Of a stretch of DNA of 64,000 nt, positions 26,194-34,876 are shown in pieces. Within the stretch, counting starts at the first letter, position 1. Every line of letters starts with the position of its first letter. Location: the NCBI GenBank assembly GCA_964408455.1, contig CAYOZN010000029.1, positions 1 through 64,000 on the forward strand, read 5' to 3'. The stretch is from CAYOZN01 sp964408455 (GTDB lineage Bacteria > Planctomycetota > Phycisphaerae > UBA1845 > UTPLA1). The notes below the pieces were generated by a model that worked only from the letters and a program-made list of their open reading frames with translations, was not told where the DNA came from and did not search any database. The position numbers and the translations under genes were made by a program.

Positions 26194-27033
26194 ATGCGTA
26201 CATTCCTCTCGATCGGGACGGCTCTGGTCCTGCTCAGCGCCACCACGCTGCATGCCCAGACGGTCACGCTTTCACTCACGTCGCCACAGAATGGCGGCAC
26301 GGTAGCGCCCGGCGCGACGATCAACTGGTCGATCGACGTTGCCGCGTCGGCTGTCGAAAACGCCGGCCTCGCACTCGTCATCGTGGACCTGGTCCAGGCC
26401 GAGACGAACCCGGCGAAGATGGACATCCCGCCTGCCGACGCCGTGCCGGCGGCCATGGCGAACTTCAGCCGACCGGCGGGCATCTCCAATCCGGGCGAGA
26501 CCGATCCGATCACCGGTTACACCGGCGTGCAGCGCGGGACGGCGGGCGAGATGAACCTCGTGCAGATCGGCGGCGCGCAGAACACGTTTGGCGTGGCTCT
26601 GCCCGCCGGCGCCGGCATTGCCGAAAGCGCAAATGTCGTCGGCGGCGTTGGTCAGGGCGTCAGCGTGACACTCGCGGCGGGTTCGTTCAGCGCGCCCGCG
26701 GCAGCCGGCACATACACCTTCCAGCTTGAGAACGCGATTGCGAATGTCCTGACGGAAGTGAATACACCGCCGCAGCATTCGCAGGCCATCGGCGCGCCGG
26801 TCATTCTCGCGAATGCATCCATCGCCATTACCGTGGGCGACGAAACGTGCGATGCCTGCGATGCGAACTGCGACGGGGAGGGCGACGGCCGCGACATTCA
26901 GGAATTCATCGACGCACTGTTGGCAGTCGCGCCGCCGGCGGGCTGTTCGTCGTGCGCCGGCGATTTTGACGGCAGCGGTGATGTGACGCTTGACGATGTC
27001 GTTCCCTTCGTGAATTGCCTCCTGGGACAATAA
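26194..27033 (+). CDS. Secreted protein with C-terminal dockerin-like EF-hand pair
   Basis: A 279-residue secreted protein. The signal peptide is MRTFLSIGTALVLLSATTLHAQ. The body (about residues 23-215) is a beta-rich domain, VTLSLTSPQNGGTVAPGATINWSIDV at its start, that I cannot assign to a named family; it looks like an Ig-like adhesion domain. The C-terminus holds two EF-hand-like loops separated by a Cys linker: CDANCDGEGDGRDIQEFIDALL and CAGDFDGSGDVTLDDVVPFVNCLLG. This is the dockerin-like ending common to planctomycete surface proteins. The upstream frame to 26050 is not supported. A palindromic repeat element begins immediately after the stop codon. Confidence 0.78.
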   Translation: MRTFLSIGTALVLLSATTLHAQTVTLSLTSPQNGGTVAPGATINWSIDVAASAVENAGLALVIVDLVQAETNPAKMDIPPADAVPAAMANFSRPAGISNPGETDPITGYTGVQRGTAGEMNLVQIGGAQNTFGVALPAGAGIAESANVVGGVGQGVSVTLAAGSFSAPAAAGTYTFQLENAIANVLTEVNTPPQHSQAIGAPVILANASIAITVGDETCDACDANCDGEGDGRDIQEFIDALLAVAPPAGCSSCAGDFDGSGDVTLDDVVPFVNCLLGQ

Positions 27034-27101
27034 GAGCCTATCTCATTTACCTTCGCTGCACCGGCTATTAGCCGGTGCCACACTGAAGTTGGGATGGGCT
27101 C
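27034..27101. repeat. MITE/REP-like palindromic element, copy A
   Basis: A 68-base element beginning at the base after the stop codon. The ends GAGCCTATCTC and GGGATGGGCTC are inverted repeats (9 of 11 match). The centre CACCGGCTATTAGCCGGTG is a perfect 9-1-9 palindrome, and the inner flanks read ACCTTCGCT and CCACACTGAA. A second copy lies at 54567-54635, so this is a dispersed element rather than a simple terminator. Confidence 0.8.
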
Positions 27102-27200
27102 CAGGCAGACAATCAACAGAATTTTTTGAAAGCGACGACTGGCAGGCCGCGACATGCCGGCGGCACGGGGCCTGTGCAGTATCAGTTAAGGAACTCGACG

Positions 27201-30200
27201 ATGAAGGCGCAATACAGGTTCTTATGGTGCATCGGCGTGCTGCTGGCGACGGGATCGGCCGCGCTGGCCGACATTCCCGGCGACGGCGACGGCGATCTGG
27301 ACGTGGACGTTGCCGATTTTGAACTGCTCGCAGACTGCCAACTGGGGCCGGACGTGCCGGTCATCGGCTTCTGCCAGGCGCCGTTCGACGTTGATCTCGA
27401 CGCCGATCTGGACATGACCGACTTCGCCGCGTTCCAACGGTGCTTCAGCGGCGAAGACCAGCCGGCATCGCCGCACTGCGCGAACCACACCGCGAAGATC
27501 GAAAACGGCTGTCTTCACGTCATCGGCACGGTCGCCGACTCGGCGCTCGCACTGCGTCTTCAGGCCGGTGCGCCGGACATGCTCCTGGTGGATGTCGGCA
27601 ACGATGGTTTTGCCGACTTTGCGTTTGATCGGGCGCAGTTCGATTGCATCGTGATCAACGCGGGCGGCGGTAACGACCAGGTGATCATCGACGAAGCGAA
27701 TGGCGTCTTCACCGACACCGAAGTGACGACCATCCTCGGCGGCGCCGGCGTCGACAGCCTGCATGGCGGCAGTGGCGGTGAGATCTTCGTCGCCGGAGAC
27801 GGGAACGACATGGTCTTCCTCGGCGGCGGGGACGATCTTTTCATCTGGAATCCCGGCGATGATACAGATCTGGTTGAAGGTGAAGGCGGCGTCGACACCG
27901 TCGAGATCAACGGCGGCGGCGGGGCCGAAGTCTTCACCGTCACCGCCAACGGCACGCGCGTCCGTTTCGATCGGCTCAGCCCAGCGCCGTTCGCGCTGGA
28001 TATCGGCACTTGCGAGAAGCTGGTCCTGATGGCCAATGGTGGCAACGACTCCCTCGCGTGCACGGGCAACCTGGCCGCGCTGATCTCGATTACGGCCGAT
28101 GGCGGCCCCGGCGACGATACCCTGCTCGGCAGCAATGGCATCGATCACCTCAGCGGCGGCGACGACAACGATTTCATCGACGGCCAGCAGGGCAACGACG
28201 TCATCGATGGCGGCGCGGGCAACGACACCATTCAGTGGGACCCCGGCGACGGGAACGACACCATCGAGGGCGCGGCCGGCACCGACAACCTGCTGTTCAA
28301 CGGCAGCGGCGGCGCCGAGATTTTCACGGTCTCGCCTCATCCCGGCTTTCCGGGGCACGTGCAGTTCACGCGCAACCTGGCCTCGATCGTGTTGGACTTG
28401 AACGGCATCGAAACCCTCGATCTGAACACCCTCGGCAACACCGACACCGTCACCGTGAGCGATCTGGCGGGCACCACGATGACGGGCGTCAACATCAATC
28501 TCGCCGGAACCATCGGCGGAAACACCGGCGACGTGGCCGCCGACACCGTCATCGTTAATGGCACCGACGGCCCCGACGCGATTGAGATTGTCGGCGCCGG
28601 CACCTCCTGCTCGGTCATGGGCCTCTCGGCACCGATCAACATCACAAACTCCGAAGGCGCCAGCGACGCGCTGGTTATCAACGCCCTGGCCGGCGAGGAC
28701 GAAGTCTGGGCGACGACACTGCCGGCCGGCGTCATCCGGCTTACCCTCGATGGCGGCGCTGATGACGACACGCTGCTGGGCTCACAGGGCGCCGACGTGT
28801 TTCTCGGCGGCGCGGGCGATGACTACATCTTCGGCGACAACGGCGACGACGTGGCCCTGATGGGTAGCGACAATGACGTCTTCGAGTGGGCGCCCGGCGA
28901 CGGCAACGACACCGTCGAGGGTCAGGATGGCGCCGACGCCCTGGTCTTTTCCGGCTCGAACGCCGCGGAGAATATCGATGTGTTTGCCAACGGCGCGCGC
29001 GTGCTCCTCTTTCGCGACGTGGCCAGCGTCAGCATGGACCTCAACGACGTCGAAAGTGTCTACCTCAACGCCCTCGGCGGCGCGGACGACATTGTCGTTG
29101 GAGACATGAGCGGCACCGACTTGGCGGAGATATCGCTTCACCTGGGAGGGCCGGATGACGCAGGCGACGGCGCGGTCGACACGATCACCGTCAACGGCAC
29201 CAATAACCCCGATGTGTTCGGCGCCGCGGAAAGCGCCGGCGGAGTCACGGTCTTTGGCCTGCATGCCGCGGTCGAAATCCTCTTCCCGGAACACCCCAAC
29301 GACCGGCTTACGCTCAACGCCCTAGCCGGCGACGACACCGTCGATGCCTCGGGGCTATTGGCCAATAGCATTCAGTTGGCGATCAACGGCGGGCTGGGCA
29401 ACGACGCCATCACCGGCGGCGACGGCAACGATCAAATCAACGGCGGCGACGGGAACGACGTCGTTCTGATGGGAGATGGAGATGACACCTTCGTCTGGAA
29501 CCCCGGCGACGACAATGACACGCTGGAGGGCCAGGCCGGCACCGACACCATGCTATTCAACGGCGCCAATGTCGCCGAGTTGATCAACGTCTCTCCGAAC
29601 AATGGGCGCATCCTGTTCACTCGAAACGTCGCCACCGTGATGATGGACCTCAACGACATCGAGAACATCGACTTCACGGCTCGCGGCGGTGCCGACATCA
29701 TCACCATTCAGGACCTCAGCGGCACGGACGCGCAGGAAGTCAATGTGAACCTCGAAGCGGTGCCGGGCGGCGGGGCCGGCGATGCGCTCGCCGACAACGT
29801 CAACGTGAGCGGCACCAGCGACGACGACATCATCCTGGTCGAGGGCAGCGCGACTGTCGCAACTGTCGTCGGCCTGGCGGCCCGAGTGAACATTACCGGT
29901 GGCGAATCGGCTCTCGACAGCGTGACCATCAACGCCGTGGCCGGTCACGACGTGGTGGACGGCATGAAGCTGGGCGCGGGGTCGATTCGACTCGTCGCCG
30001 ACGGCGGCACCGGCGATGACATTCTGCTGGGCGGCGCCGGTAGCGCCACGCTGTCCGGCGGCGATCACGACGATGTTCTCCTCGGCGGCCCTGCCGTCGA
30101 CGTGCTGGACGGCGGCACGGGCGACAACATCGTCATTCAGGGCGGCACCATCGTGACTACCGCGATCGCCACCATCTTCGGCAGCGATGCCACCGACAAC

Positions 30201-31457
30201 ATCACCATCAGCCGCGATGCGGGCGGCAACCTTTTTTCCAACGGTGTGCCGATTCCCGGGGCGTCAATCGCCAACACTTCGCTGATCCGCGTATTCGGCC
30301 GCGGCGGTGATGACGTCATCACTCTGGACGAAAGCGGCGGCGCGCTGCCTGCCGCGGCACTCTTCGGCGGCGCCGGACTCGACGCACTCACCGGTGGTAT
30401 TGGCGCCGACCTGATCTTCGGCGGCAACGACGACGACGCGCTGCTCGGCAAGGGCGGGTCGGACTTTCTCTTTGCCGGCGACGGCAATGACACACTGACC
30501 GGCGGCGATGCCAGTGATTTGGCCTTCGCGCAGGCCGGCAACGACACGTTTGTCTGGAACCCGGGAGACGACACTGATCTGAATGAGGGCGGGAGCGGTG
30601 TCGACACGGTGCAGGTCAACGGCGGCGGCGGCGCAGAGGACTTCACCATCACCGCCAACGGCACGCGCGTGCGGTTCGATCGAATCAATCCGGCGCCGTT
30701 CTCGCTGGACATTGGCACGTGCGAAGCTCTCGTGCTCAACGCCAACGGCGGGAATGATACACTGGCCTGCACAGGCAACCTGGCGGCGCTGGTTCAGATC
30801 ACCGCGGACGGCGGTTCGGGCGACGACACGCTGCTGGGCAGCAATGGCGCCGACCTGCTCATCGGCGGCGGCGACAACGACTTCGTTGATGGCCAGCAGG
30901 GTAATGACACGATCTTCCTGGGCGCGGGCAACGATACCTTCCAGTGGGACCCCGGCGATGGCAGCGATGTCGTGGAGGGTGAAGATGGCGTCGATGAGAT
31001 TCTGTTTAACGGTTCGAACGGGGCAGAGATTTTTGAATTCTGGGCCATCGGGAACCGGCTGCAATTCACGCGCAATCTCGGGAATATCGTCCTCGACGCC
31101 GATGGCGTAGAACTGTTCAACTTGAAGGCCCTGGGCAGTACCGACGTGGTGAATGTAAACGATCTGAGTGCGACCATCGTCGATGAAATCAACATTGACC
31201 TCGCGGGCACCATCGGCGGCAGCACCGGTGATTCCCAGATAGATGCCATCACCGTCAACGGCACCGCCGAGCCAGACGCCATTCACGTCGCCGCTGTATC
31301 CGGCGCCGTCGAGGTTTCCGGTCTGCCGGTCCTGATACGAGTCCAGCACTCGCAGTCCGCCACCGATACGCTCACGGTCAACGGACTTGGCGGCACGGAC
31401 ACCATCACGTCCGGCGCAGGCGTATCCGCACTGATCACGCTCACGACCAACCAGTGA
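27201..31457 (+). CDS. Giant secreted RTX-like calcium-binding repeat protein
   Basis: A 1418-residue secreted protein with a signal peptide (FLWCIGVLLATGSAALA). Dockerin-like loops come right after it (PGDGDGDLDVDVADFELLADC, FDVDLDADLDMTDFAAFQRC), an N-terminal position that is uncommon. The rest consists of beta-roll calcium repeats of the GGxGxD type (GGDGNDQINGGDGND, GGAGNDTIQWDPGDGND) alternating with repeated segments such as FNGSGGAEIFTV, TRNLASIVLDLNGIETLDL and ITADGGPGDDTLLGSNG. Residues about 213-506 and 1118-1406 are near-duplicates. AAGGA lies nine bases before the ATG. No type I secretion genes are adjacent, and the signal peptide implies Sec export instead. A surface or matrix role is inference. 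Confidence 0.85.
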   Translation: MKAQYRFLWCIGVLLATGSAALADIPGDGDGDLDVDVADFELLADCQLGPDVPVIGFCQAPFDVDLDADLDMTDFAAFQRCFSGEDQPASPHCANHTAKIENGCLHVIGTVADSALALRLQAGAPDMLLVDVGNDGFADFAFDRAQFDCIVINAGGGNDQVIIDEANGVFTDTEVTTILGGAGVDSLHGGSGGEIFVAGDGNDMVFLGGGDDLFIWNPGDDTDLVEGEGGVDTVEINGGGGAEVFTVTANGTRVRFDRLSPAPFALDIGTCEKLVLMANGGNDSLACTGNLAALISITADGGPGDDTLLGSNGIDHLSGGDDNDFIDGQQGNDVIDGGAGNDTIQWDPGDGNDTIEGAAGTDNLLFNGSGGAEIFTVSPHPGFPGHVQFTRNLASIVLDLNGIETLDLNTLGNTDTVTVSDLAGTTMTGVNINLAGTIGGNTGDVAADTVIVNGTDGPDAIEIVGAGTSCSVMGLSAPINITNSEGASDALVINALAGEDEVWATTLPAGVIRLTLDGGADDDTLLGSQGADVFLGGAGDDYIFGDNGDDVALMGSDNDVFEWAPGDGNDTVEGQDGADALVFSGSNAAENIDVFANGARVLLFRDVASVSMDLNDVESVYLNALGGADDIVVGDMSGTDLAEISLHLGGPDDAGDGAVDTITVNGTNNPDVFGAAESAGGVTVFGLHAAVEILFPEHPNDRLTLNALAGDDTVDASGLLANSIQLAINGGLGNDAITGGDGNDQINGGDGNDVVLMGDGDDTFVWNPGDDNDTLEGQAGTDTMLFNGANVAELINVSPNNGRILFTRNVATVMMDLNDIENIDFTARGGADIITIQDLSGTDAQEVNVNLEAVPGGGAGDALADNVNVSGTSDDDIILVEGSATVATVVGLAARVNITGGESALDSVTINAVAGHDVVDGMKLGAGSIRLVADGGTGDDILLGGAGSATLSGGDHDDVLLGGPAVDVLDGGTGDNIVIQGGTIVTTAIATIFGSDATDNITISRDAGGNLFSNGVPIPGASIANTSLIRVFGRGGDDVITLDESGGALPAAALFGGAGLDALTGGIGADLIFGGNDDDALLGKGGSDFLFAGDGNDTLTGGDASDLAFAQAGNDTFVWNPGDDTDLNEGGSGVDTVQVNGGGGAEDFTITANGTRVRFDRINPAPFSLDIGTCEALVLNANGGNDTLACTGNLAALVQITADGGSGDDTLLGSNGADLLIGGGDNDFVDGQQGNDTIFLGAGNDTFQWDPGDGSDVVEGEDGVDEILFNGSNGAEIFEFWAIGNRLQFTRNLGNIVLDADGVELFNLKALGSTDVVNVNDLSATIVDEINIDLAGTIGGSTGDSQIDAITVNGTAEPDAIHVAAVSGAVEVSGLPVLIRVQHSQSATDTLTVNGLGGTDTITSGAGVSALITLTTNQ

Positions 31458-31471
31458 CGTAAGAGCTATTC

Positions 31472-31520
31472 ACGCGCCGGCATGCCGCCGCCATCGGCGA
31501 TGCGGCATGCCGACGCGTGC
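31472..31520. terminator. Long hairpin between convergent genes
   Basis: Two eighteen-base arms at 31472-31489 and 31503-31520 (CACGCGCCGGCATGCCGC and its near-complement) pair with one mismatch around a 13-base loop. It lies exactly between the stops of the RTX-like gene and the minus-strand P-loop gene. There is no T-run on either side, so it may act as a bidirectional structural barrier or be a REP-like element. Confidence 0.55.
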
Positions 31521-31558
31521 ATGTTGACTTGTCTGGACAGGTCGGCCCGCAGGCCAGA

Positions 31559-32746
31559 TCAGCCGAATCGCCCGCGTTCCCGCGCCGCGCCCGGTTGAAG
31601 CAGATTGAGCTGATAATCCCCCAGATAGCCCTTCTGCTGGAAGTGCTTGAACAGCTCGTCCACCGAGGTGAACACCCTGGTCGCCGTCTCGGTCACGAAG
31701 GGCGACGGCTCCTTGCGGGGCCGCCAGATGACGTAGACTTCCTTGGTTCCCTCGAAGGCGTGCTGAAGCTCGCGCTCGACGCCGCTGGACAGGCCGGGAA
31801 TGCCGCCGACCAGCTCGGGGATGTAGCTGACGATCATGTCGGACTGGTCGATCAGCTTGAAATCCCGCGCATAAATCTGGCCGTCGATGTCGCGGGCCAC
31901 GCCGGTGACATCGGTCACGCTGAACCGCAGATCGCGCCCGTTGACCTGTAACGTGATCGACGTCTCGCCCTTCTTCGTCGCCTCGCCGGCCTCGAACAGG
32001 AGCCGCTTTTCGTCGAGATCGCCGGGATCGAAACAGATGAAGTGCTCGGCCAGCGTCGCCCGAAAGCCGTCGATCTCGGCCAGGATGTCGGGCATGTCCA
32101 TCACGTGCGACATGGGAAAGCTGGGGTATATTCGCTTTCGCTGCGGTTCGAACATCAGCCGCACGAGCGACTCGGCCGTGACACCCTCGTGGCCCCGGGC
32201 CAGCACGTAATAGCATCCGTGCCGGCCGATGGCGTGCGCCAGGATCTCGGTCGCCAGGATCTCCTCTTCGCGCCAGACCATGATGTCCTTCAGCGTGTGG
32301 GGCACGTCGTGCTCGCGCAGCAGCCGCTCGTGAATCGCATCGACGTTATCGACCAGCGTCACGTAGAGATCGGCATCCAGCGCCTTCATCTGGTCGAAGT
32401 CGAAGGCCTCGAAGAGTCCATGCTTCCAGCGGAACGTGGCGTGCGTGTTGACGATGACGTTCTGCTCCTGCTGGGCCGTCACCAGCACATCCTTGAACAC
32501 CGCCCGCCGCAGGCTGTTCAGCCGCGTGCGGGGCAGATCTAGAATGCGGCCCGGCCGGACATCGGGGGCCTCGCGATACATCATCTCGCCGACGTGGCAC
32601 AACGTGACGTTGTGTCCGCGCTGGGCGGCAAGATCGCGCACCTTCTCGAGAAACGGGCGCTTGTCGACGCCGACCTGACCGGTGATCACGACGCGGCAAC
32701 CCGGCCGCCTCGGCTCATTGAATAGATTCGAACTGCTCCGCGTCAT
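31559..32746 (-). CDS. Adenylate-kinase-like P-loop protein with altered Walker A
   Basis: A 395-residue cytoplasmic protein. The first 190 residues resemble a nucleoside/adenylate kinase fold: VVITGQVGVDKRPFLEKVRDLA, VTLCHVGEMMYREAPDV, VIVNTHATFRW, DADLYVTLVDNVDAIHERLL and an EEEILATEILAHAIG helix. The second half (from ESLVRLMFEPQRKRIYPSFPMSHVMDMPDILAEIDGFRATLAEHF) includes KLIDQSDMIVSYIPELVGGIPGLSSGVERELQHAF, which looks like a nucleoside 2-deoxyribosyltransferase-type pocket with the pattern D-x-x-V-x-Y...S-x-G-x-x-x-E. The P-loop reads GQVGVDKR rather than GxxGxGKS/T, so ATP use is doubtful. I do not know a function. Confidence 0.65.
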   Translation of the reverse strand: MTRSSSNLFNEPRRPGCRVVITGQVGVDKRPFLEKVRDLAAQRGHNVTLCHVGEMMYREAPDVRPGRILDLPRTRLNSLRRAVFKDVLVTAQQEQNVIVNTHATFRWKHGLFEAFDFDQMKALDADLYVTLVDNVDAIHERLLREHDVPHTLKDIMVWREEEILATEILAHAIGRHGCYYVLARGHEGVTAESLVRLMFEPQRKRIYPSFPMSHVMDMPDILAEIDGFRATLAEHFICFDPGDLDEKRLLFEAGEATKKGETSITLQVNGRDLRFSVTDVTGVARDIDGQIYARDFKLIDQSDMIVSYIPELVGGIPGLSSGVERELQHAFEGTKEVYVIWRPRKEPSPFVTETATRVFTSVDELFKHFQQKGYLGDYQLNLLQPGAARERGRFG

Positions 32747-32970
32747 GCAGACACCCCCGCCGCGGCGGGCTCCCAGGGCTCACTATGTCCCAGCTTAATC
32801 GAATTGAGCGAAATGCAGAAATGTCGCCGGTTTCACGGTCGGCATGGGTTGGCCGGAAGGAGCCTCTGCGACCGCGTAAAACGGAGCGCCGGAGCCCATG
32901 TGGAGCGAGCACGGAGGCCCGCTCCGGTTTCAAAAACGTGCAGTATCCGTATGCCCACGGAAAAGTGCAG
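32747..32970. other. Intergenic region, no gene seen
   Basis: About 220 bases between two minus-strand genes. It contains loosely paired GGAGC/GCTCC blocks (32882-32932) but no clear terminator with a T-run. It should hold the promoter of the P-loop gene; none is obvious. Confidence 0.3.
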
Positions 32971-33516
32971 CTACTCCGGCAGCCGCGAAAGCTGCCCCCG
33001 CAGCCACAGACCGCGGCTCTGCCTGCGGGCCTGCTCCTCAAGCTGAACGAACCTGGTGGACAGGACGTGCGGAGGAGATTCCGCAAGCCCCAGGCCCTCG
33101 GACAGCAGCAGCTCGTTCAGCGATTCGCCCGTGTCGGCAAAATGCACGTATGCGAGCACGCAGCCATCCTCGTCGCGCATGTGCCGGTTGGGATCAAGCG
33201 TCAACGTCACACGCTGGCCCACGACGTGCTCCTGAACGAAATCTGCCGCCTCCAACCCGAACCACTCGCCCGGCGACTTTTCCGCCGGCGGCTTTGGACA
33301 GGAGACTCCCCGAAGCCGGACGCGCGTCGTCGCCGCCGGTCCATCCGCCAGGTTGAGCTCCAACCGATCGCCGCCGGCGACACGAATCACGTTCGCCGCG
33401 ACGCCGTCGAACCGGGCGCGGTCATCGGCGTGCACGCCGAAAAGTCCCAGATGATCGGCCGCGGACACCGCACCGATCGCCGGCAGAATCATGAGCACCC
33501 AGCGCCTTCGCGACAT
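32971..33516 (-). CDS. SNase-like (thermonuclease-fold) secreted protein, probably inactive
   Basis: A 181-residue protein with an N-terminal hydrophobic signal or anchor (RRRWVLMILPAIGAVSAADHLGLFG) and a staphylococcal-nuclease-like OB-fold: VIRVAGGDRLELNL, TTRVRLRGVSCPKPP, FGLEAADFVQEHVVGQRVTLTLD, EDGCVLAYVHFADTGESLNELLLSEGLGLA and a C-terminal helix EEQARRQSRGLW. The fold pattern is good, but usual catalytic positions are changed: the DGDT calcium loop is GGDR, the DTPE segment is SCPKP, and the Arg of GR-x-LAYV is Cys. It is probably a non-enzymatic binding domain. The ATG at 33516 is two bases after the aspartate kinase stop, so the two are in one transcript. Confidence 0.75.
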   Translation of the reverse strand: MSRRRWVLMILPAIGAVSAADHLGLFGVHADDRARFDGVAANVIRVAGGDRLELNLADGPAATTRVRLRGVSCPKPPAEKSPGEWFGLEAADFVQEHVVGQRVTLTLDPNRHMRDEDGCVLAYVHFADTGESLNELLLSEGLGLAESPPHVLSTRFVQLEEQARRQSRGLWLRGQLSRLPE

Positions 33517-33518
33517 GA

Positions 33519-34757
33519 TCACACCCGCCCGCTGTTCTCCTGGTCGAGGGCAAACGTGGCGTGGACGGCCCGCAGTGCCGCCGGCCCGTCATCGGACTTG
33601 ACGACGCAGCTGATGACAATCTCGCTGGTGCTGATGTTCTCGATATTGATGTTCGCCTGGTGCAGCGCCTCGAACATCCGAGCCGCAACGCCCGTATGCG
33701 TCCGCATCCCCACGCCGACGACCGACACCTTGGCCAGGTCCTTGCGGATGACGGTGTTCATATCCGGAAACTCGCGCTTCAGTTGCTCGCCGACCGCCTG
33801 GGCCGGCTCGCGGTCCGCCGCCTCGATCGTGAAACTGATGTCGGCCGTGCGGCCTCCTTCGTGAATGACCTGAATAATGTCGTCCACCACGACTTCGCGC
33901 GAGGCCACCATCGTGAAGATTTCGGCGGCCAGGCCAGGCCGGTTCGGCACGCCCGTCATTTCGACGCGTGCCAGGTCCTTCTTCAGGGCTGCGCCGCGCA
34001 CGATGACGGCTTCCAGATCAGGTGACTCGTTCACGATGTCGGTCCCCTTTGCATCGGAATAGCTGCTGCGCACGTGAATGCGCACGCCGTAGTTCTTGCC
34101 CAGCTCGATGCTGCGGCTGTGCATGACCTGCGCCCCCAGCGAGGCCAGTTCAAGCATCTCGTCGTAAAAGACGTATGGCAGCTTGCGGGCCTCCGGCACC
34201 ACCCGCGGGTCGGCCGAGTAAATGCCGTCCACGTCAGTGTATATTTCGCACACGTCGGCCTTGAGCGACGCCGCCAGGGCCACCGCCGTCGTGTCCGATC
34301 CGCCTCGACCGAGGGTGGTGATGTTTGCCGCTTCATCCACGCCCTGAAAGCCGGCCACGATGATGATGCTGCCTTCCTTCAGCAGCTGCTGAATGCGCCC
34401 CTTCTGCGCGATCTCGCGGATTCGTGCCCGACCAAACGATCGATCCGTCCGCAGCCCGATCTGCCCGCCGGTCAGGCTGATGGCGTCGTGGCCGGCGTGG
34501 TGAATGGCCATTGCCATCAGCGCGATCGAAATCTGCTCTCCGGTGGACAGGAGCTGGTCCATTTCGCGCCGACTGGGGCGATCGGTCACCTGATAGGCCA
34601 GATCGACCAGGCGGTCGGTCGTGTCATTCATGGCCGAGACAACGACGATGACCTGGTGATCATCGAGCTTGGCGCGAATGGCCCGACGTGCCGCGGCGTG
34701 AATACGCTCCGCGTTGGCCACGCTGGTGCCGCCGAATTTCTGAACGATAAGTCCCAC
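33519..34757 (-). CDS. lysC: Aspartate kinase
   Basis: A 412-residue enzyme that phosphorylates aspartate, the first step towards lysine, threonine, methionine and diaminopimelate. The catalytic part starts with VQKFGGTSVANAERI and continues with VVVSAMNDTTDRLVDL, LLSTGEQISIALMAMAI, VAGFQGVDEAANITTLGRGGSDTTAVALAA, EIYTDVDGIYSADPRVVPEARKL and YDEMLELASLGAQVMHSRSIELG. Two ACT domains follow for allosteric control (VEMTGVPNRPGLAAEIF; VSVVGVGMRTHTGVAARMFEAL with NIENISTSEIVISCVV). The start is taken as GTG at 34757, which gives the standard MGLIVQKFGG N-terminus; the frame is open for 69 more codons without resemblance to the family. It is 119 bases downstream of the sigma-factor gene and directly before the SNase-like gene. 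Confidence 0.94.
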   Translation of the reverse strand: MGLIVQKFGGTSVANAERIHAAARRAIRAKLDDHQVIVVVSAMNDTTDRLVDLAYQVTDRPSRREMDQLLSTGEQISIALMAMAIHHAGHDAISLTGGQIGLRTDRSFGRARIREIAQKGRIQQLLKEGSIIIVAGFQGVDEAANITTLGRGGSDTTAVALAASLKADVCEIYTDVDGIYSADPRVVPEARKLPYVFYDEMLELASLGAQVMHSRSIELGKNYGVRIHVRSSYSDAKGTDIVNESPDLEAVIVRGAALKKDLARVEMTGVPNRPGLAAEIFTMVASREVVVDDIIQVIHEGGRTADISFTIEAADREPAQAVGEQLKREFPDMNTVIRKDLAKVSVVGVGMRTHTGVAARMFEALHQANINIENISTSEIVISCVVKSDDGPAALRAVHATFALDQENSGRV

Positions 34758-34876
34758 GAGCCGGGAACAACTCAGTTGGTTGGAGCCTTCAGGGCGGACA
34801 GTATTCTCCGCCGCGTTCAGGCGATGTGACCGCGAGCATCGCCCGGTGCGGCATTCTCGCAGGTTCGGTCCGTTTT

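Noticed and set aside
27034..27101. Reading the palindromic element as a simple terminator
   Set aside because: It has terminal inverted repeats and a second copy at 54567; the T-run is missing after the central stem.
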